This document shows positions 61,562 through 64,000 of a stretch of 64,000 nt of DNA, one piece after another. Source of the DNA: Halomonas llamarensis (lineage in GTDB: Bacteria > Pseudomonadota > Gammaproteobacteria > Pseudomonadales > Halomonadaceae). The stretch is from assembly GCF_023555005.1 (NCBI RefSeq), contig NZ_JAMJPJ010000014.1:1-64000 (forward strand). Reading direction: 5' to 3'. The position numbers were made by a program, and so were the translations under genes. Positions within the stretch are counted from its first letter, which is position 1. Each line of letters begins with the position of its first letter. Under the pieces are notes generated by a model. That model ran no database searches. It saw only the letters and a program-made list of their open reading frames with translations, and was not told the origin of the DNA.

Positions 61562-63046
61562 TTAGATCATCCACTGCTGCATAAACGTCGGCACCGGCAT
61601 ATCAGCCAGGGTGTCGGCGTTTTGGCATTGGGCCAAAATAGCCTCACCGCGCTGTTTGGGAAACCGGGTGGCGAGGTTTTGGGCAAATTTCTCCACCAGT
61701 AGCGGCAACCCCTCTTCGCGCCGACGACGATGCCCGACGGGGTACTCCACCACCACTTTATCGGTCGCGCTGCCATCGGTGAAAAATACCTGCACGGCAT
61801 TGGCAATCGAGCGCTTCTCCGGGTCGTGGTACTCCTCAGAGTAGCGCGGGTCTTCGACTACCTGCATTTTTTCTCTGAGCCGATCAATCTCTGGGTGCGC
61901 GTTGTGAAAGCCGTCTTCGTAATGATCTGCTGTCAGCGCGCCAAAGATAAGCGGCACAGCCGTCATATACTGTAAACAGTGGTCGCGGTCAGCGGGATTC
62001 GCAAGCTGCCCGGTTTTGGAAATAATCCGAATCGCCGAGTCGTGCGTGGTGATTTCCACTCGATCAATGTCGTCGATGCGATTTTTGACTTCAGGGTGCA
62101 GCGTAATCGCCGCCTCGCAGGCCGTCTGGGAGTGAAACTCGGCAGGAAAGGAAATCTTGAACAGAATATTTTCCATCACGTAGCTACCGAACTCGCGCTG
62201 GAAACGAAAGCGCCGCTCCTCTTCGGGCTTGGTTGCCAAGTCCTTGTTGCTGTGGCTAAACAGGACGTCGTAAAAACCCCACTGCGGCGCTGTTAGCGCG
62301 CCAGGGATGCCCATTTCCCCGCGCATGGCGATATCTGCCAAGCGCACCGCGCGCGAAGTCGCATCGCCCGCCGCCCAACTTTTACGCGAACCGGCGTTGG
62401 GAGCATGGCGATACGTGCGCAGGCTTTGGCCATCGACAAAGGCATGAGACAGCGCCGAAAGAAGTTGCTCGCGGTTAGCACCCATCATGTTTGCCACCAC
62501 CGCGGTTGAGGCCACCTTGACCAGCACCACGTGATCGAGCCCTACCCGGTTGAAGCTATTCTCCAGCGCCAACACCCCTTGGATTTCATGCGCCATCACC
62601 ATCGCATGCAGCACATCCTTCATGGTTAACGGCGCATCACCGTTGGCAATACGCTGCTGGGAAAGATGATCGGCGACGGCAAGAATCGCGCCTAAGTTGT
62701 CAGACGGATGCCCCCACTCGGCGGCAAGCCAGGTGTCGTTGTAATCCAGCCAACGCACAATAGCGCCGATATCCCAGGCGGCTTTCACGGGATCCAAGCG
62801 ATAAGACGTACCCGGGACATGCGCCCCGTGCGGCACGATCGTGCCCTCCACTAGCGGGCCTAGGTGTTTGGTACACTCAGGGAAACGTAGCGCCAGCAGC
62901 CCGCAGCCCAACGTATCCATTAGGCAATAGCGGGCCGTATCTAGCGCCTCGGGCGACGGCGAATCAAAATTAAGGACGTAGTCGGCGATTTTTTGCAGCT
63001 CAACATCGTACTCAGGGCGTTCATTCACCTCGGACGTAGCGGTCAT
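61562..63046 (-). CDS. prpD: 2-methylcitrate dehydratase PrpD
   Basis: Enzyme of 494 residues in the 2-methylcitrate cycle for propionate. MmgE/PrpD features are [20 protein letters not shown] near 120, [20 protein letters not shown] near 165, the ETTHDSA region and [15 protein letters not shown] near 350. AAGGAG SD. The 5' region has a 15-bp tandem duplication. prpF lies upstream on the same strand, fitting prpB-prpC-acnD-prpF-prpD. The presence of prpF implies the AcnD route also exists, making PrpD and AcnD partly redundant. Confidence 0.93.
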   Translation of the reverse strand: MTATSEVNERPEYDVELQKIADYVLNFDSPSPEALDTARYCLMDTLGCGLLALRFPECTKHLGPLVEGTIVPHGAHVPGTSYRLDPVKAAWDIGAIVRWLDYNDTWLAAEWGHPSDNLGAILAVADHLSQQRIANGDAPLTMKDVLHAMVMAHEIQGVLALENSFNRVGLDHVVLVKVASTAVVANMMGANREQLLSALSHAFVDGQSLRTYRHAPNAGSRKSWAAGDATSRAVRLADIAMRGEMGIPGALTAPQWGFYDVLFSHSNKDLATKPEEERRFRFQREFGSYVMENILFKISFPAEFHSQTACEAAITLHPEVKNRIDDIDRVEITTHDSAIRIISKTGQLANPADRDHCLQYMTAVPLIFGALTADHYEDGFHNAHPEIDRLREKMQVVEDPRYSEEYHDPEKRSIANAVQVFFTDGSATDKVVVEYPVGHRRRREEGLPLLVEKFAQNLATRFPKQRGEAILAQCQNADTLADMPVPTFMQQWMI

Positions 63047-63063
63047 GACACGGCTCCTTATTG

Positions 63064-63093
63064 TTTGACGAAAAATCGTTTGAAGAAAAGTCG
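63064..63093. repeat. 15-bp tandem duplication before prpD
   Basis: TTTGACGAAAAATCG (63064-63078) is followed by TTTGAAGAAAAGTCG (63079-63093), 13 of 15 bases identical, in the prpD 5' region. Role unknown. Confidence 0.7.
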
Positions 63094-63184
63094 TTAGATT
63101 GAAACGGGTTTACGCTTTAATTTTCAGTATGGTGTCCCAGTGCCTAAGACGCCAATCCCCCACGTTTAAGGCGATTAAACGCGG

Positions 63185-64000
63185 TTAAAAACTATCACCC
63201 GGCACGCACACAACCCCTTCCATCAGCACGCGAGCGCTGCGACTCATGACCGCCTGATCGATATTCCAGCGACCGTCTATTAAGCTCGCCTCGGCGCCAA
63301 CCTGCAAACTGCCGGAGGGGTGGCCGAAGGTGACAGCGTGACGCTTGCCGCCACCCGCCGCTAGGTTGACCAGTGTGCCTTCAATCGCGGCGGCCGCGCC
63401 GATGGCCACCGCCGCGGTGCCCATCATGGCGTGGTGAAGCTTACCCATAGAGAGCGCGCGTACCAGCAAATCCACATCGTCGGCGTTAACTGCTTTTCCG
63501 CTAGAAGACGTGTAGCTTTTGGGCGGTGCCACGAACGCCACCTTGGGCGTGTGCTGACGATTGGCCGCTTCGGCCACGTCGCTAATCAACCCCATCTGGA
63601 GCGCACCGTAGGCGCGAATGGTTTCAAACCGGGGCAACGCATCGGGGTCGCCGTTGATCGCCTCCTGCAGTTCCGCGCCGGTGTAGCCAGCATCTTCTGC
63701 GTTAATAAATACCGTAGGGATCCCAGCGTTGATCATCGTCGCCTTGAGCGTGCCAACGCCTGGCACCTCCAGATCATCGACCAAGTTACCCGTGGGGAAA
63801 ATCGCGCTTTCACCATCGGCCGGGTCCATGAACGCCACCGGCACTTCCGCCGCCGGGAAGGTCACACCGTCGAGTTCGAAATCGCCGGTTTCCTGCACTT
63901 CGCCGTTCGTGATCGGCACTTTGGCAACGATGGTCTTTTTGATATTGACCTGCCAAATACGCACATCTACCACGCCGTTTTCCGGAATGCGCGCCGACTC
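63185..64000 (-). CDS. prpF: 2-methylaconitate isomerase PrpF, partial
   Basis: C-terminal 271 residues of PrpF; the reading frame runs off the right edge, so the N-terminus is missing. SARIPENGVVDVRIW, PKVAFVAPPKSYTSSSGK and GKLHHAMMGTAAVAIG match the AcnD-accessory isomerase, which converts the AcnD product to the substrate for methylisocitrate formation. prpD follows 138 bases downstream. Confidence 0.93.
   Translation of the reverse strand, partial: ESARIPENGVVDVRIWQVNIKKTIVAKVPITNGEVQETGDFELDGVTFPAAEVPVAFMDPADGESAIFPTGNLVDDLEVPGVGTLKATMINAGIPTVFINAEDAGYTGAELQEAINGDPDALPRFETIRAYGALQMGLISDVAEAANRQHTPKVAFVAPPKSYTSSSGKAVNADDVDLLVRALSMGKLHHAMMGTAAVAIGAAAAIEGTLVNLAAGGGKRHAVTFGHPSGSLQVGAEASLIDGRWNIDQAVMSRSARVLMEGVVCVPGDSF

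Noticed and set aside
63160..63190. 10-bp repeat around the prpF stop codon
   Set aside because: TTAA recurs at about 10-base spacing but the units are too diverged, and stops do not cover all three frames.
1..64000. Insertion sequences, prophage, integrase or toxin-antitoxin islands
   Set aside because: None seen on either strand; the interleaved arsenic region suggests past insertion but carries no mobility gene or clear attachment repeats.

Overview
The window looks like a chromosomal segment of a Halomonas-type (Halomonadaceae, Gammaproteobacteria) moderate halophile. The evidence is qualitative: the core gene order uvrY-uvrC-pgsA-tRNA(Gly,Cys,Leu), dnaX-ybaB-recR, sdhE-ygfX beside nadB, and ihfB-lapA-lapB-pyrF is gammaproteobacterial, proteins are acidic, and a BCCT osmolyte carrier is coupled to a small universal stress protein. 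No phage, IS element, integrase or CRISPR array was seen, and all clear ORFs appear intact. The right edge cuts prpF. The left edge cuts an rRNA operon whose promoters and boxA leader are in the window but whose 16S gene is not.

Layout. 1-340: tandem rRNA promoters reading left. 446-7024: acyl-CoA catabolism (acyl-CoA dehydrogenase, SDR, acyl-CoA ligase, TetR regulator, thiolase). 7123-11213: MCP and thioredoxin-type arsC reading left, ACR3 arsenite exporter and flavin reductase reading right. 11210-14311: BCCT transporter with Usp, and a solitary menA. 14418-17701: BASS carrier, SigZ-like ECF sigma factor, DUF318/ArsP-like permease, small CxxC redox protein, CC/Se-motif protein. 17712-19995: arsJ and its partner GAPDH. 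20117-24593: pstSCAB with Pho boxes. 24727-26984: Bcr/CflA-type MFS and transaldolase. 27044-38036, left-reading: HsbA/HsbR-type STAS and PP2C switch, mlaA, a KAS III-like synthase, hrpA, fadD, yafJ and an unknown membrane protein. 38108-44595: oligopeptidase B, a LOV-GGDEF-EAL protein and an Aer-like PAS chemoreceptor. 44659-50925: FNR-type regulator, ycgN, ycgL, rnd, recR, ybaB, dnaX, grxD. 51098-57569: argF, tRNA-Ala, uvrY, uvrC, pgsA, three tRNAs, nadB. 57543-64000: ygfX, sdhE, ihfB, lapAB, pyrF, a ComEA-like protein, prpD and partial prpF.

How it fits together. The 9-25 kb region joins phosphate uptake by Pst (which can also admit arsenate) to two arsenate detoxification routes: ArsC reduction followed by ACR3 export, and GAPDH-made 1-arseno-3-phosphoglycerate exported by ArsJ. 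A third module (SigZ, ArsP-like permease, thiol proteins) lies between them. No arsR lies in the window, although two palindromes sit where ArsR-type operators would be. Two PsrA-like palindromes, at the acyl-CoA dehydrogenase promoter and upstream of fadD, suggest a shared fatty-acid regulon.

The least expected structural signal is a set of short (12-16 bp) tandem duplications at gene ends and starts. Two of them (after the ArsP-like gene and after uvrC) place stop codons in all three frames. Another, before ycgN, is a decayed array of about seven 14-bp units carrying repeated start codons.
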